DNA from: Nostoc sp. ATCC 43529 | Lineage (GTDB): Bacteria; Cyanobacteriota; Cyanobacteriia; Cyanobacteriales; Nostocaceae | Direction of reading: 5' to 3' | NCBI GenBank assembly: GCA_003326205.1 | Contig: LWTK01000036.1 | Span: 496,001-560,000, forward strand | Length of the DNA stretch: 64,000 nucleotides | Shown here: positions 8,869 to 18,314 of the stretch, piece by piece | Layout of the letters: each line of letters begins with the position of its first letter | Position numbering within the stretch: position 1 is the stretch's first letter | The notes under the pieces: generated by a model | The model's database searches: none | What the model was told of the DNA's origin: nothing | Seen by the model: only the letters and a program-made list of their open reading frames with translations | Translations under genes and position numbers: made by a program

Positions 8869-9451
8869 AGGGAATTTGATGAACGCAACGGTATAAGATT
8901 TTCAGCTGTAAACTCAAGCAAAATTATTTTGATTTTGAGTAAAATTTATCAGATTTTCAAACTAAATCTTTTGTCCTGGTGATAACTTAGACATACAACA
9001 CAAAAGCTTCTAGGCATTTAATACTAGCGTTATGCTAATAGTTTTATCTAGCATAGGCAGTGTTCATATTGTTGATAAAGCTAATTTACTCACAAATTAG
9101 ATTATGTCAGTATTAGGAGCCACAGTTTCTGTCATCTGAATTAAATTCTCGCCATGTTGGCACACATTTATACTCTGATGCTATCCTTGAGCTTTAATAA
9201 CCATGCTACTTACGATACTTCAAATTCAGTAATATTATTTACTAGTTTAGTAATATATAACCAAGGTACTAATGATAAATGTGATGGAATTAGCATCAGT
9301 GCTAGATTCAGTAGTTTCACAATTTACGATCGCCAACCTGGTTTATAAAATTGTTGGACATGAGGCATCGGCTAAGGGGTGGTTTGCAACTGGAAACTGA
9401 CGCTGAATTTAACAATATTTTTCTTGTTCCTAGTCCTGCGAGCCAGAAAAG
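8869..9451. other. 583-bp divergent intergenic region
   Basis: This AT-rich stretch lies between two divergent genes. A 64-codon frame at 9154 and a 31-codon frame starting at ATG 9359 have no motif or ribosome binding site and are not called. It probably holds both promoters. Confidence 0.4.
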
Positions 9452-9994
9452 ATGAATATAGTAGAAACAATTGATACTCCCATCGGCAGCTACGCACCAG
9501 ATTTTGAACTTCCAGGAATTGATGGTCAAGTTCACCATCTTAGCCGTTATCTTGAGAAGTTCCGTGCAGTCGGTGTTGTTTTTATATGTAACGACTGTCC
9601 TTATGTAGAGTTGTATGTAGACAGACTCAAAAACATTCAAGCCGAATTTGCTCTTTCAAGCTTTACCTTGATTGCCATGAATGGTAGCGACTCAGGGTCA
9701 ACCTTTGAAAATATGAAAGCTTTTGCCCAGCGTCATGAGTTGAATTTCCCTTACTTGTGGGACCCAACTCAAGATGTAACCCGGAGTTTTGGCGCTACAA
9801 AAACACCAATGGCATTTTTGATAGATAGTACAGGCATAGTACGCTACAAAGGTCAAATTGACGATCGCCCCCAAGATCCAGCATCTGTGGGACAGGATTA
9901 TTTGAAAACTGCGATCGGGTGTTTGTTTGCTGGTCAAGAAATAGTCATACCACAAACAGAACCAATAGGTACTACATTGATTTGGCGTAACTAG
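9452..9994 (+). CDS. thioredoxin-fold (AhpC/TSA-like) protein
   Basis: This 180-residue protein has a thioredoxin-like fold: an N-terminal [11 protein letters not shown] segment, the redox motif FICNDCPYV (CxxC, about residues 50-53) after the first long strand, and a cis-Pro loop [10 protein letters not shown]. The CNDCP variant is common in a cyanobacterial peroxiredoxin/thioredoxin-like subgroup. There is no signal peptide, so it is probably cytoplasmic. Partner and substrate are unknown. It lies 71 bp upstream of pyrH on the same strand but is probably a separate unit. Confidence 0.85.
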   Translation: MNIVETIDTPIGSYAPDFELPGIDGQVHHLSRYLEKFRAVGVVFICNDCPYVELYVDRLKNIQAEFALSSFTLIAMNGSDSGSTFENMKAFAQRHELNFPYLWDPTQDVTRSFGATKTPMAFLIDSTGIVRYKGQIDDRPQDPASVGQDYLKTAIGCLFAGQEIVIPQTEPIGTTLIWRN

Positions 9995-10065
9995 ACATAG
10001 ATAGTCCCTGTAACTGCTATCTTAAATTGGAGGCAATTGCAACTTTTTTGATAAAGCGTAACTTC

Positions 10066-10794
10066 ATGGGAACGAATTACCGACGGGTTTTACTCAAACT
10101 GAGCGGTGAAGCTTTAATGGGCAACATGGGCTATGGCATCGATCCAGAAGTGGTGAAAGAAATAGCCCAGGAAATAGCAGAGGTGGTAGCCACTGGGTCT
10201 CAAATCGCCATCGTTGTTGGCGGCGGCAATATTTTTCGTGGCGTCAAAGCAGCATCGGCGGGGATGGATAGGGCAACCGCTGACTATGTAGGAATGATTG
10301 CCACGGTAATGAACGCCATGACGCTGCAAGATTCGCTGGAGCGAATAGGAGTGCAGACGCGGGTGCAAACTGCGATCGCGATGCAAGAATTAGCGGAACC
10401 GTATATTCGTCGTCGTGCCATCCGTCATCTTGAAAAAGGGCGGGTGGTAATTTTTGGCGCTGGTTCTGGAAATCCCTTCTTTACCACAGACACCACTGCC
10501 GCATTAAGAGCCGCAGAAATTGAAGCTGAAGTGATTTTTAAAGCCACCAAGGTAGACGGAATATACGACGCCGATCCTCATATTCATCCTAACGCCAAGC
10601 GTTATAAGACCCTCACCTACGCCCACGTTTTGGCTCATGATTTGCGAGTAATGGATAGTACTGCGATTGCCTTGTGTAAAGAAAACAACATCCCAATTTT
10701 GGTATTTGACTTAACGGTGCGAGGTAACATCCACCGAGCAGTCATGGGAGAAACCATCGGCACCCTTGTGGGAGGTTCTTGTGAAATTAGCTGA
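10066..10794 (+). CDS. pyrH: uridylate kinase (UMP kinase)
   Basis: This 242-residue amino-acid-kinase-family enzyme converts UMP and ATP to UDP in pyrimidine nucleotide synthesis. It shows the N-terminal [13 protein letters not shown], the glycine-rich [11 protein letters not shown], the substrate loop [17 protein letters not shown] and [10 protein letters not shown]. The ATG at 10066 gives the usual MGTNYRR N-terminus; a TTG at 10027 would add 13 residues. The gene overlaps frr by 14 bp, the usual cyanobacterial pyrH-frr pair. No promoter was resolved. Confidence 0.97.
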   Translation: MGTNYRRVLLKLSGEALMGNMGYGIDPEVVKEIAQEIAEVVATGSQIAIVVGGGNIFRGVKAASAGMDRATADYVGMIATVMNAMTLQDSLERIGVQTRVQTAIAMQELAEPYIRRRAIRHLEKGRVVIFGAGSGNPFFTTDTTAALRAAEIEAEVIFKATKVDGIYDADPHIHPNAKRYKTLTYAHVLAHDLRVMDSTAIALCKENNIPILVFDLTVRGNIHRAVMGETIGTLVGGSCEIS

Positions 10795-11329
10795 AGCTGA
10801 GAGTACGATGCAAAAAACCGTTGAGGCGACTCAACGAGCTTTTAACACAATTCGCACTGGTCGCGCCAATGCGAGTTTACTAGATAAAGTCTTGGTGGAC
10901 TACTACGGTTCGCCTACGCCGCTAAAGTCAGTGGCAAACATTAGCACGCCAGATGCCTCGACAATTTTGATTCAACCTTACGAGCGCAACACTTTAAACA
11001 TCATTGAGAAAGCAATTTCTCTTTCAGATGTAGGTTTAACACCCAGTAATGATGGTACCGTAATTCGGCTGAATATTCCGCCTTTGACGAGCGATCGCCG
11101 GAAAGAATTTGTCAAAATGGCTGCTAAGTATGCTGAAGAGGGTCGTGTTGCCATTCGCAACATCCGTCGCGATGCCCTAGACTCTATTCGCAAACAGGAG
11201 AAAGCCTCTGAAATCTCCAAAGATGAATCAAAAGACAACCAAGACAAGTTGCAAAAGCTGACCAATGAATATATCGCCAAAATAGACGCATCGTTGGCAG
11301 AAAAAGAAAAAGACATCACGACTGTTTAA
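10781..11329 (+). CDS. frr: ribosome recycling factor
   Basis: This 182-residue factor splits post-termination ribosomes together with EF-G. Family features include [25 protein letters not shown], the hinge, and the helix [12 protein letters not shown]. It starts at GTG 10781, preceded by GGGAGG inside the end of pyrH; the TTG at 10766 would add five residues. Translational coupling with pyrH is likely. A strong terminator follows at 11349. Confidence 0.97.
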   Translation: MKLAEAESTMQKTVEATQRAFNTIRTGRANASLLDKVLVDYYGSPTPLKSVANISTPDASTILIQPYERNTLNIIEKAISLSDVGLTPSNDGTVIRLNIPPLTSDRRKEFVKMAAKYAEEGRVAIRNIRRDALDSIRKQEKASEISKDESKDNQDKLQKLTNEYIAKIDASLAEKEKDITTV

Positions 11330-11348
11330 AGTCTGAGGTCTAAACCAT

Positions 11349-11383
11349 AAAGGCTGAAGAATTTATCCCATTCTTCAGCCTTT
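11349..11383 (+). terminator. terminator of pyrH-frr
   Basis: AAAGGCTGAAGAAT pairs perfectly with ATTCTTCAGCCTTT around a 7-base loop, giving a 14-bp stem with a T-tail. It lies 20 bp after the frr stop codon. Confidence 0.9.
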
Positions 11384-11391
11384 GTCTTACA

Positions 11392-11500
11392 GTAGGTTGG
11401 GTTGTAGCTTGCTTCCCCGTAGGGGTACGAAGTGAAACCCAACATTAGTGTCGGGTATTGTCACAGGTAATGTTGGGTTTCGTTCCTCAACCCAACCTAC
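11392..11500. repeat. intergenic nested palindrome (GTAGGTTGGG type)
   Basis: The outer arms GTAGGTTGGGTTG and CAACCCAACCTAC enclose inner arms GAAACCCAACATTA and TAATGTTGGGTTTC, so the 109-bp unit can fold into a long hairpin. Repeats of this type are scattered in Nostoc genomes. No coding potential. Confidence 0.75.
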
Positions 11501-11559
11501 GAATTACTTGAGTGATAAAAATTAGCTTAAACTAATTGAGAAGCAAAATTTCAGCCATT

Positions 11560-12681
11560 ATGTACGATTGCATCATTGTCGGTGCTGGGCCAGCTGGTGG
11601 AACGGCTGCATATCATTTAGCTAAACAGGGACGCTCAGTATTAGTTTTAGAAAAAGAATCTCTGCCAAGATATAAACCTTGTGGTGGTGGTGTATCTCCA
11701 GCGATCGCTCAATGGTTTGACTTTGATTTTAGCCCAGCAATTTCACTAAAAGCAGACTCGCTGCGCTTTACTTGGAAACTAGGCGACCCCGTGGAAGCGA
11801 AAATCGCCACAAAAGAACCAGTTTGGATGGTGCGGCGGGATGTTTTTGATTATTTCTTAGTCCAGCAAGCCCAAAAACAAGGCGCAAGGCTCCAAGATAA
11901 TACTGAAGTAACTGGTATCGAATTTCAAAGCGATCGTTGGCAAGTGAACACAGCCAACGAGCCAGTTACAGGTCGTTACTTAATTGCAGCTGATGGTGCA
12001 AAAGGCCCGATGGCGAAATGGCTAGGTTTCAAAGAACGTAAACGTCTCCTTACAGGAGCTTTGGAAGCAGAAATTCCTGGTATTGCAGAAAACAACCCTA
12101 CAATTCATTTTGATTTTGGCTTGGCTAAAAACGGCTATCTGTGGAACTTCCCTAAAGCTGATGGTTATTCAATAGGTGTCGGGACGTTTATCGGTCGTCA
12201 GCCCCAGAATTTCAAAAAGATTTTGGATGAGTACGCCAAATCATTAAATGTAGACCTCACAACCACCAAGCAATACGGTCATCCCCTTTGTATTTGGGAT
12301 GGTACTCAAAAGCTGCATACCCAAAATGCGCTTTTGGCTGGGGAAGCTGCTTGTTTAGTCGATCCGATGACAGCAGAAGGCATTCGCCCTTCAATTTTTA
12401 GCGGTTTACTCGCAGCTGCAAGCATTAATGAAGCACTTGCTGGTGATATTAACGCTTTAGAAAAATATAGCGAAGCCATTAATGAAGAATGGGGTACTGA
12501 AATGGCTTGGGCGCAAAAATTAGCCAAAGCATTCTATTTGTTTGCCAACATTGGCTACAAAGTTGGTATTAAGCACCCCTCTGCTCCCCAAGTTATGGGT
12601 AAGATTATGTGCGGCGAACTCCGCTATGGCGATATTGCCACTCGTGCGCTGAAAAAATTAGTTCCTGGGTTTAGTAATTGA
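11560..12681 (+). CDS. geranylgeranyl-reductase-family FAD oxidoreductase
   Basis: This 373-residue flavoprotein has an N-terminal FAD Rossmann motif IIVGAGPAGGTAAYHLA, the PRYKPCGGGV segment typical of geranylgeranyl reductases, an RRDVFDYFL motif, a mid-protein LIAADGAKG and the second FAD motif LLAGEAACLVDPMTAEGI. Family members reduce isoprenoid chains of chlorophyll, tocopherol or lipids. It is not chlP itself as far as can be judged, and the substrate is unassigned. ATG 11560 is preferred over TTG 11536 because MYDCIIVG is a normal N-terminus. Confidence 0.88.
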   Translation: MYDCIIVGAGPAGGTAAYHLAKQGRSVLVLEKESLPRYKPCGGGVSPAIAQWFDFDFSPAISLKADSLRFTWKLGDPVEAKIATKEPVWMVRRDVFDYFLVQQAQKQGARLQDNTEVTGIEFQSDRWQVNTANEPVTGRYLIAADGAKGPMAKWLGFKERKRLLTGALEAEIPGIAENNPTIHFDFGLAKNGYLWNFPKADGYSIGVGTFIGRQPQNFKKILDEYAKSLNVDLTTTKQYGHPLCIWDGTQKLHTQNALLAGEAACLVDPMTAEGIRPSIFSGLLAAASINEALAGDINALEKYSEAINEEWGTEMAWAQKLAKAFYLFANIGYKVGIKHPSAPQVMGKIMCGELRYGDIATRALKKLVPGFSN

Positions 12682-12689
12682 GAGTGCAA

Positions 12690-12715
12690 AGAGACGCGAT
12701 GAATCGCGTCTGTAC
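12690..12715. repeat. dispersed palindrome, GAGACGCGAT family
   Basis: AGAGACGCGAT..ATCGCGTCTGTAC is an imperfect palindrome lying just after the oxidoreductase stop. The same repeat occurs at 46476-46502 and inside the P1B ATPase gene at 47790-47816; a related perfect palindrome lies in sufD at 58556-58583. Confidence 0.75.
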
Positions 12716-12744
12716 AAGAGTTATTTTCCCCCAGTCCCCAGTCC

Positions 12745-13842
12745 CTAATCTCCCAAATAAATACCCATACCACGGGCGGTTTTAACTAAAGTACCGTTGG
12801 GATCGACGGCGCTATATTGAGCGATCGCTTCTGTAATTGGTATGCTTAATACTTGGCGATTTTGCCAGGTAACCATGCGATCGTATTTACCCTCTGCAAT
12901 CAGATTAACTGCGGCTACGCCAAAGGCTGTTGCAACTAATCTATCCAGTGGCGAAGCAGTCCCGCCGCGTTGAATGTGTCCTAAAACGGTGACTCGCGTT
13001 TCCACACCAATGTGCTGAATAATTCGATCCGCTAAATATTCGCCAATTCCACCGTATCGAGATTGACCTAAGCGATTTGTAATTGTGACGTTTTCCCCAT
13101 CTTGGGTACGAACAGCTTCGGAAACAATAATCAAACAATAATTTTTGCCTTTCTCTTGGCGTTCTTTGATTTTGTGGCAAATGTGTTCGACTGTGTAGGG
13201 AATTTCAGGAATTAAAATGACATTTGCTCCGCCTGCAATTCCCGCAGCTATGGCTATGTGTCCTGCATCGCGCCCCATCACTTCCAAAATCATGACTCGG
13301 CTATGACTTGCAGCGGTAAAATGTAACCGATCTAATGCTTCCGTGGCAATATTTACTGCTGTATCAAAACCAATGGCATGTTCGGTAACGCCAATATCAT
13401 TATCAATGGTTTTGGGAATTCCAACTAAGTTAATACCGCCTTGTTGTGCGAGACGGCGGAGAATTGCCAAACTACCATCGCCGCCAATACCAATCAAAGC
13501 ATCTAATCCTAGTTCATGGTAACCTGCAATGATTTCTTCGGAGCGATCGCATACACTTCCATCCGCCATTGGAAAAGCAAAAGGGTCGCCTTTATTAGTT
13601 GTTCCCAACATTGTGCCACCCGCAGTTAACAGCGAATCAACTTTATCTATTTCCAAGTTCGTGAATTGTGGCGGACGGGCCATTAATCCGACAGTCGCTT
13701 GGTGAATTCCTAGAACTTCCCAACTGTAAGTACTCACCGCACAATTTACTACAGCCCTGATGGCAGCATTTAAGCCAGAACAATCTCCTCCACTTGTAAG
13801 AATTCCAATGCGTTTGGGTTCTCCCAGATCTTTGCTTGACAT
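12745..13842 (-). CDS. pfkA: 6-phosphofructokinase
   Basis: This 365-residue PfkA-family enzyme phosphorylates fructose 6-phosphate in glycolysis. It shows the N-terminal IGILTSGGDCSGLNAAIR, the nucleotide-site motif IGIGGDGS and the catalytic loop GIPKTIDNDI with the base Asp. Gly in GGDGS points to ATP use, while Lys in PKTIDND is the residue found in PPi-type and mixed-group enzymes, so this is an atypical (group III-like) PFK. Lengths and motifs are intact. It is transcribed alone, convergent with the preceding gene. Confidence 0.94.
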   Translation of the reverse strand: MSSKDLGEPKRIGILTSGGDCSGLNAAIRAVVNCAVSTYSWEVLGIHQATVGLMARPPQFTNLEIDKVDSLLTAGGTMLGTTNKGDPFAFPMADGSVCDRSEEIIAGYHELGLDALIGIGGDGSLAILRRLAQQGGINLVGIPKTIDNDIGVTEHAIGFDTAVNIATEALDRLHFTAASHSRVMILEVMGRDAGHIAIAAGIAGGANVILIPEIPYTVEHICHKIKERQEKGKNYCLIIVSEAVRTQDGENVTITNRLGQSRYGGIGEYLADRIIQHIGVETRVTVLGHIQRGGTASPLDRLVATAFGVAAVNLIAEGKYDRMVTWQNRQVLSIPITEAIAQYSAVDPNGTLVKTARGMGIYLGD

Positions 13843-14319
13843 TTCGATCCAAATATATCTATTAGCTGATTAAACTTAAGCCTGAGTAAGTAATAGATTA
13901 AACCCAAACAAACCTCTCTCTGTAAATGCAAAGGTAATTTTATGTTGCTTTTGTGTTTAAAAACAAAACTATGTTTAATAATTCATAACTCAAAAGCTAG
14001 GAGTCAGAATTCAGGAGTAAAGCTGAAGACTTTCGAGTAAAGCGTCAGAATCCGTCGAAAATCAAGGCTAGTATGGGTACTTGACTTTGTTCAAATTTAT
14101 CAAATTGGGGTTTCCAAGTCCGAGCAAAAATTCACCTATTCTGGATTCTGACTCCTGAATTGTGGATTCTGAATTCTGACAACTAACTGACCCCAGCTGT
14201 AAAATATGAGTGTGGAGGTAGTAGTAGATTAAACCTCAAAAGTAATCGCCGAAAATGCTAGGGTGATTCTATGTCTGTTTTCAAAACAAGAAAAAACCAA
14301 GTTATTCCAACTCTAAAAT
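13843..14319. other. 477-bp divergent promoter region with small repeats
   Basis: No gene is seen. It contains inverted and direct copies of a GAATTCAGGAGT / ATTCTGACTCCTG sequence (about 14005-14185), and a near-copy of the era start region at about 14202-14235 (AAAATATGAGTGTGGAG compared with AAAATATGAAGGTGGAG at 14313). Both the pfkA and era promoters must lie here. Confidence 0.4.
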
Positions 14320-15294
14320 ATGAAGGTGGAGCAAAAGGTGACTAGTATTGATAATTACACCTTCTCTTTTTCAGGAGAAGTAACAATCCCTGAGGCTCCT
14401 CCAGGTTTTAAATCAGGTTTTATCGGCATTATTGGTCGGCCAAATGTCGGTAAATCTACTTTGATGAATGAATTGGTAGGGCAAAAAATCGCTATCACAT
14501 CACCAGTAGCGCAAACCACACGTAACCGTTTGCGCGGCATATTAACTACACCAGAGGCGCAGTTAATATTTGTAGATACACCAGGAATTCATAAGCCCCA
14601 CCATCAATTAGGGGAAGTATTGGTGCAAAATGCCAAAATAGCCATTGAATCGGTAGATGTAGTGCTGTTTGTGGTAGATGGAGCAGTGGCTTGTGGAGCA
14701 GGCGATCGCTACATTGCCGATTTGCTCAGTCGCACCCAAACACCAGTAGTTATGGGTTTGAACAAAATCGACCAACAACCCGCCGATTCCCAGTTTTTAG
14801 ATGATAGTTACGCCCAGATGGCAAAGTCGCACGAATGGGAAATCGTCAAATTTTCTGCCAAGACGAGCGCAGGATTACCACAACTGCAACAATTATTAAT
14901 CGAACATTTAGAAATCGGCCCGTTATATTATCCGCCTGACTTGGTAACCGACCAGCCAGAACGCTTTATTATGGGCGAATTGATCCGAGAACAAATTATA
15001 CTTTTGACTCGTGAAGAAGTACCTCATTCAGTAGCGATCGCCATTGACCAAGTAGAAGAAACTCCTAACATTACCCGTGTACTTGCCACCATCAACGTCG
15101 AACGCGATTCCCAAAAAGGCATACTCATTGGTAAAGGCGGATCGATGCTCAAAGCAATTGGTAGCGCAGCCCGCGAACAAATTCAAAAATTAATCGCTGG
15201 CAAAGTCTACCTAGAACTATTTGTGAAAGTCGAGCCAAAATGGCGACAATCGCGTGTGAGTTTAGCCGAGTTGGGCTATCGCGTGGAAGAATAA
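14320..15294 (+). CDS. era: GTPase Era
   Basis: This 324-residue GTPase is needed for 16S rRNA maturation and 30S assembly. The G domain shows GRPNVGKST (G1), TTRNRLRG (G2 region), DTPGIHKP (G3) and NKID (G4), followed by a C-terminal KH domain with GKGGSMLKAIGSAAR. An N-terminal extension of about 30 residues precedes the G domain, as in other cyanobacterial Era proteins. ATG 14320 has a weak ribosome binding site. Confidence 0.96.
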   Translation: MKVEQKVTSIDNYTFSFSGEVTIPEAPPGFKSGFIGIIGRPNVGKSTLMNELVGQKIAITSPVAQTTRNRLRGILTTPEAQLIFVDTPGIHKPHHQLGEVLVQNAKIAIESVDVVLFVVDGAVACGAGDRYIADLLSRTQTPVVMGLNKIDQQPADSQFLDDSYAQMAKSHEWEIVKFSAKTSAGLPQLQQLLIEHLEIGPLYYPPDLVTDQPERFIMGELIREQIILLTREEVPHSVAIAIDQVEETPNITRVLATINVERDSQKGILIGKGGSMLKAIGSAAREQIQKLIAGKVYLELFVKVEPKWRQSRVSLAELGYRVEE

Positions 15295-15299
15295 AAAAT

Positions 15300-15360
15300 T
15301 GTCATTAGTCATTGGTCATTAGTCAAATGACCAATGACTAATGACTAATGACTAATAACT
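15300..15360. repeat. heptamer tandem repeat (TCATTAG/TAATGAC)
   Basis: Heptamer copies of GTCATTA run in one direction and then as their complement (AATGACT), so the block is both a tandem repeat and a potential hairpin. Short tandemly repeated repetitive (STRR) sequences of this kind are characteristic of heterocystous cyanobacteria. It may act as the era terminator. Confidence 0.8.
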
Positions 15361-15365
15361 AACTT

Positions 15366-15995
15366 ATGTTAAAAGTATTAATTGTTGAAGACGATCCAAT
15401 GATGCAACTGGGGTTAGAGCAATCTTTAATGGCTCATCCCGATTTGGAAATTGTTGGACAAGCCGAAGATGGGTATTTGGGCGTGCAAGCTGCACTGCAA
15501 CTCAAACCAGATGTGGTGGTTATGGACATTGGGTTGCCGCGATTAGATGGCATTGCAGCGACACAACAAATTAAGGCAGCACTACCAGCAACTCATGTGG
15601 TGATGTTGACATCCCATCAAACGGAGACAGAAATTATTGCTGCACTCTCTAGCGGTGCCGATGCGTATTGTATTAAAGGTGCAAGTGTGGAACGATTGTT
15701 AAATGCGATCGCTGCCGCAGTTGATGGTGCAGCTTATCTCGATCCGCAAATTGCCAGACAAGTAATTGACAATCTCAAACCGCCCTCACCCACCAACAAC
15801 ACCGCTAATTTATCTGCACGTGAATTAGAAGTATTGAAACTCATGGTAGACGGATTGAGCAACCCAGAAATTGCAAAAAAACTTTATCTCAGTCCCAATA
15901 CGGTCAAAACTCACGTCCGAGGGATTATGAATAAATTAGCAGTGGACGATCGCGTACAAGCTGCGGTAGTTGCATTGCGATCGGGTTTGGTTTGA
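15366..15995 (+). CDS. NarL/LuxR-family response regulator
   Basis: This 209-residue regulator has a receiver domain with the acidic pair EDD (about residues 8-10), phospho-acceptor Asp in VVMDIGLPRLDG (about 55), the Thr/Ser switch in VMLTSH and the conserved Lys in YCIKGA. A LuxR-type helix-turn-helix follows (LSARELEVLKLMVDGLSNPEIA..SPNTVKTHV). It is a phosphorylation-controlled DNA-binding protein. No histidine kinase is adjacent, so its partner and targets are unknown. Confidence 0.93.
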   Translation: MLKVLIVEDDPMMQLGLEQSLMAHPDLEIVGQAEDGYLGVQAALQLKPDVVVMDIGLPRLDGIAATQQIKAALPATHVVMLTSHQTETEIIAALSSGADAYCIKGASVERLLNAIAAAVDGAAYLDPQIARQVIDNLKPPSPTNNTANLSARELEVLKLMVDGLSNPEIAKKLYLSPNTVKTHVRGIMNKLAVDDRVQAAVVALRSGLV

Positions 15996-16052
15996 TTAAT
16001 AAACTTTCTGCTTTGTAGATTACTAATGACTACTTAAAATTTGATTTTTTTG

Positions 16053-16493
16053 ATGTCAGAACAAATCCAAACTTTCAGTACCGAATATTTAGATCGGTGC
16101 GCCTATTTATATGTTGAAGTATTTAATAGCGAACCTTGGAACGAGGAATGGAGTTTTAATACTGCAAGAACCCGCTTGTTTGAAATTATAAATACACCAG
16201 GTTTTGTGGGATTTGTATTTAAACAAGATGAATTGCTAGGGTTCCTGGCAGGTTATTGTCAGCAAGGGCAAAAAAGTAAAAGCTTTTATCTAGAAGAAAT
16301 CTGTGTCCGACCTGATAAGCAGCGTCAAGGAATTGGCACAAAGCTACTCAACAAATTAATGGATACTCTAATTTCTATTGAAGTCAACAGAGTTTATTTA
16401 TTGACCAATAAGGATGGACAAGCAGAGACTTTTTACACGAAACATGGTTATCAAAGAAATCAGCAAATGATTTTTATGAGAAAACAGTTTTAG
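16053..16493 (+). CDS. GNAT-family N-acetyltransferase
   Basis: This 146-residue protein carries the acetyl-CoA-binding motif A (EEICVRPDKQRQGIGTKLL) and a C-terminal YTKHGYQRNQQMIFMRK segment typical of the GNAT fold. The substrate is unknown; YLTNKDGQAETFY fits small-molecule or protein N-acetyltransferases. ATG 16053 is chosen over a TTG at 16041 that would add four residues. Confidence 0.88.
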   Translation: MSEQIQTFSTEYLDRCAYLYVEVFNSEPWNEEWSFNTARTRLFEIINTPGFVGFVFKQDELLGFLAGYCQQGQKSKSFYLEEICVRPDKQRQGIGTKLLNKLMDTLISIEVNRVYLLTNKDGQAETFYTKHGYQRNQQMIFMRKQF

Positions 16494-16654
16494 AAATGAG
16501 CAAAAACGATGGAAGTCAGAAGTAAAAAAACGTTTATAGCTGGCATGAATCGTTGTGTATTTCACCAAACTTTAAATCTGTATGGGTTAATTAACAATTT
16601 TAAACGTAGCTTGTTTCTTGCAGAACGAGTATAAATTAACTTCCTCTTACACCT

Positions 16655-16703
16655 TTTTAAATTTTGGATTTTGAAGTTTTAATCCAAAATCCAAAATTTA
16701 AAA
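16655..16703. repeat. perfect 19-bp inverted repeat
   Basis: The arm TTTTAAATTTTGGATTTTG (16655-16673) is matched exactly by its complement at 16685-16703, with an 11-base loop. It could terminate transcripts from either side. The same TCCAAAATCC-type motif recurs at about 31003-31030. Confidence 0.7.
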
Positions 16704-16743
16704 TCTAAAGTTTGGTGATTTATCTGGTTATTCATCTATCGAT

Positions 16744-16950
16744 TCAGTTTTGATGTCCGCGTTCAATGTCTTGTGATATCAAAACTTGGTGTAAATCCTC
16801 AGTATTTACCTGTTCTTTTTGCGACAGTTCTTCTCCTTTTCCTTCCCATGAGTAGTTGCAAATTTTAGTACTAAGTACTAAACCCAGCGTTTTGTTAATC
16901 ATAAAGGCGAAGCTATCGATAAAAATCAAGTCCAAAGTTCGACTAATCAT
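16744..16950 (-). CDS. small hypothetical protein
   Basis: This is a 68-residue frame with a good ribosome binding site (AAAAGGA six bases before the ATG). The N-terminal third is hydrophobic and the C-terminal half polar. No family is recognised. It is alone between a plus-strand gene and the DMT transporter. It may be a real short gene, but the evidence is only the reading frame and the ribosome binding site. Confidence 0.4.
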   Translation of the reverse strand: MISRTLDLIFIDSFAFMINKTLGLVLSTKICNYSWEGKGEELSQKEQVNTEDLHQVLISQDIERGHQN

Positions 16951-17140
16951 AAATTCCTTTTCAGCTTTGTAGCATCAACTAACATTTGTCTACACATGAG
17001 ACAATGTAGTTTCCAGAAATTTACTGTCTCAAAATTTGTAAATTTATAATTTCTCTAAACAAAAACTGCTGTGGTATACCTATATCTTTAGATATAGATA
17101 TTAGGGGGTGTAACCCTACACCCCTACTCCAGATTATGAA

Positions 17141-18142
17141 TTAATTAGTAGTAGACCGCGTGGAATCCTGCATGGTATTGTTAACACTAGATTTAATCGA
17201 TTCTTTGTTAGAAGTCGCTAGATAAATACCTCCTAAAATTAAAGCCAGCCCTAGCAAGTTAAAAATACTCAAATTTTCTGAAAAAAGTATCCAAGCAAGA
17301 ATCGCAACAATCACTGGATTGAGTAAGAGTAGTAATGAGATGAATCCTGAAGAAAAAGTTTTCAGGCTGTATACAATCAGCCCATGACCCAAGGCTTCAC
17401 AAATAGCGCCTAGAGCGAATACTACTAACCACCCTGATAAGGTAGCTGGGAAAACTTGTTTTTCAAAGATTAGCACTACTGGTATCATCAATGAAGTTGC
17501 GATCGCACAACGCCACACGAGTATAGTGAGAATTGAAAATTTATTGCGAATCTGCTCGATAAGTAAAAAGTTTGCGGCATAAAAAACCGATGAAATGACG
17601 GCAACAACATCACCTGTAATATTATTATTAGAGCGCAATAAATCTTCAAATCCAACAGCGATCGCACCCACTACAGCCAAAATCAAACCGATGATAAATT
17701 TGCGCCCAAAAATTTGACCAAAAAATAGCCATCCTCCTAATGTAGTAAATATCGGATTGAGACTACCTAAGGCATTAGCATTAGCAGCACCAGTTTGAGT
17801 TAGCGCCCAAGTCCAAGATAATCGACCTAATACATGAACTAAACCCACTGCTATTAAGAACGCTATTTCTTTAATTGCATAACGCTGCTCAGGTAAAATC
17901 GGTTTATCATCTTTAATTTGAGTACGTGCTTGGTTAATTCCAGTCCATAATCCAAAGATAATAGTTGCTATCCACAAGCGATTAAATAATGTAGCAACAG
18001 CACTCATTTGGCTAACAGCAATTTTGATAAATATTGCTGTTGTAGATAAAGCTAATAATGCACTTATGACTGTTATGATCGGCAGAATGTTTGAAGCTTT
18101 ATCAGATTTTTCTTGTGTTAGGCTTAATTTATTTTCTACCAT
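17141..18142 (-). CDS. DMT-superfamily (EamA) transporter
   Basis: This permease of about 333 residues has two EamA repeats and about ten predicted membrane helices, such as ILPIITVISALLALSTTAIF at the start and LLGLALILGGIYLA near the end. Such proteins export metabolites or amino acids; the substrate is unknown. An upstream in-frame ATG at 18193 exists, but its first codons (MTNDQ) come from the adjacent ATGACCA heptamer repeat, so the start at 18142 is preferred. No ribosome binding site decides the matter. Confidence 0.86.
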   Translation of the reverse strand: MVENKLSLTQEKSDKASNILPIITVISALLALSTTAIFIKIAVSQMSAVATLFNRLWIATIIFGLWTGINQARTQIKDDKPILPEQRYAIKEIAFLIAVGLVHVLGRLSWTWALTQTGAANANALGSLNPIFTTLGGWLFFGQIFGRKFIIGLILAVVGAIAVGFEDLLRSNNNITGDVVAVISSVFYAANFLLIEQIRNKFSILTILVWRCAIATSLMIPVVLIFEKQVFPATLSGWLVVFALGAICEALGHGLIVYSLKTFSSGFISLLLLLNPVIVAILAWILFSENLSIFNLLGLALILGGIYLATSNKESIKSSVNNTMQDSTRSTTN

Positions 18143-18180
18143 TTGATTATATTGATTAAACAAACTGCCAATTTTAAATT

Positions 18181-18238
18181 GGTCATTAGTCATTGGTCAT
18201 TGGTCATTGGTCATTAGTCATTAGTCATTGGTCATTTA
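18181..18238. repeat. heptamer tandem repeat (TCATTGG/TCATTAG)
   Basis: About eight copies of GTCATTR lie directly before the DMT transporter gene on its 5' side and reach into one possible N-terminus of that gene. Same STRR class as at 15300, 35437, 57450 and 62108. Confidence 0.8.
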
Positions 18239-18314
18239 GTGATAATAAAGGGTAAAAGACTGTCTTCTCCTATGGGAGATGCTGGGCTGCGCGAATACGT
18301 AGAAAATGTACAAT

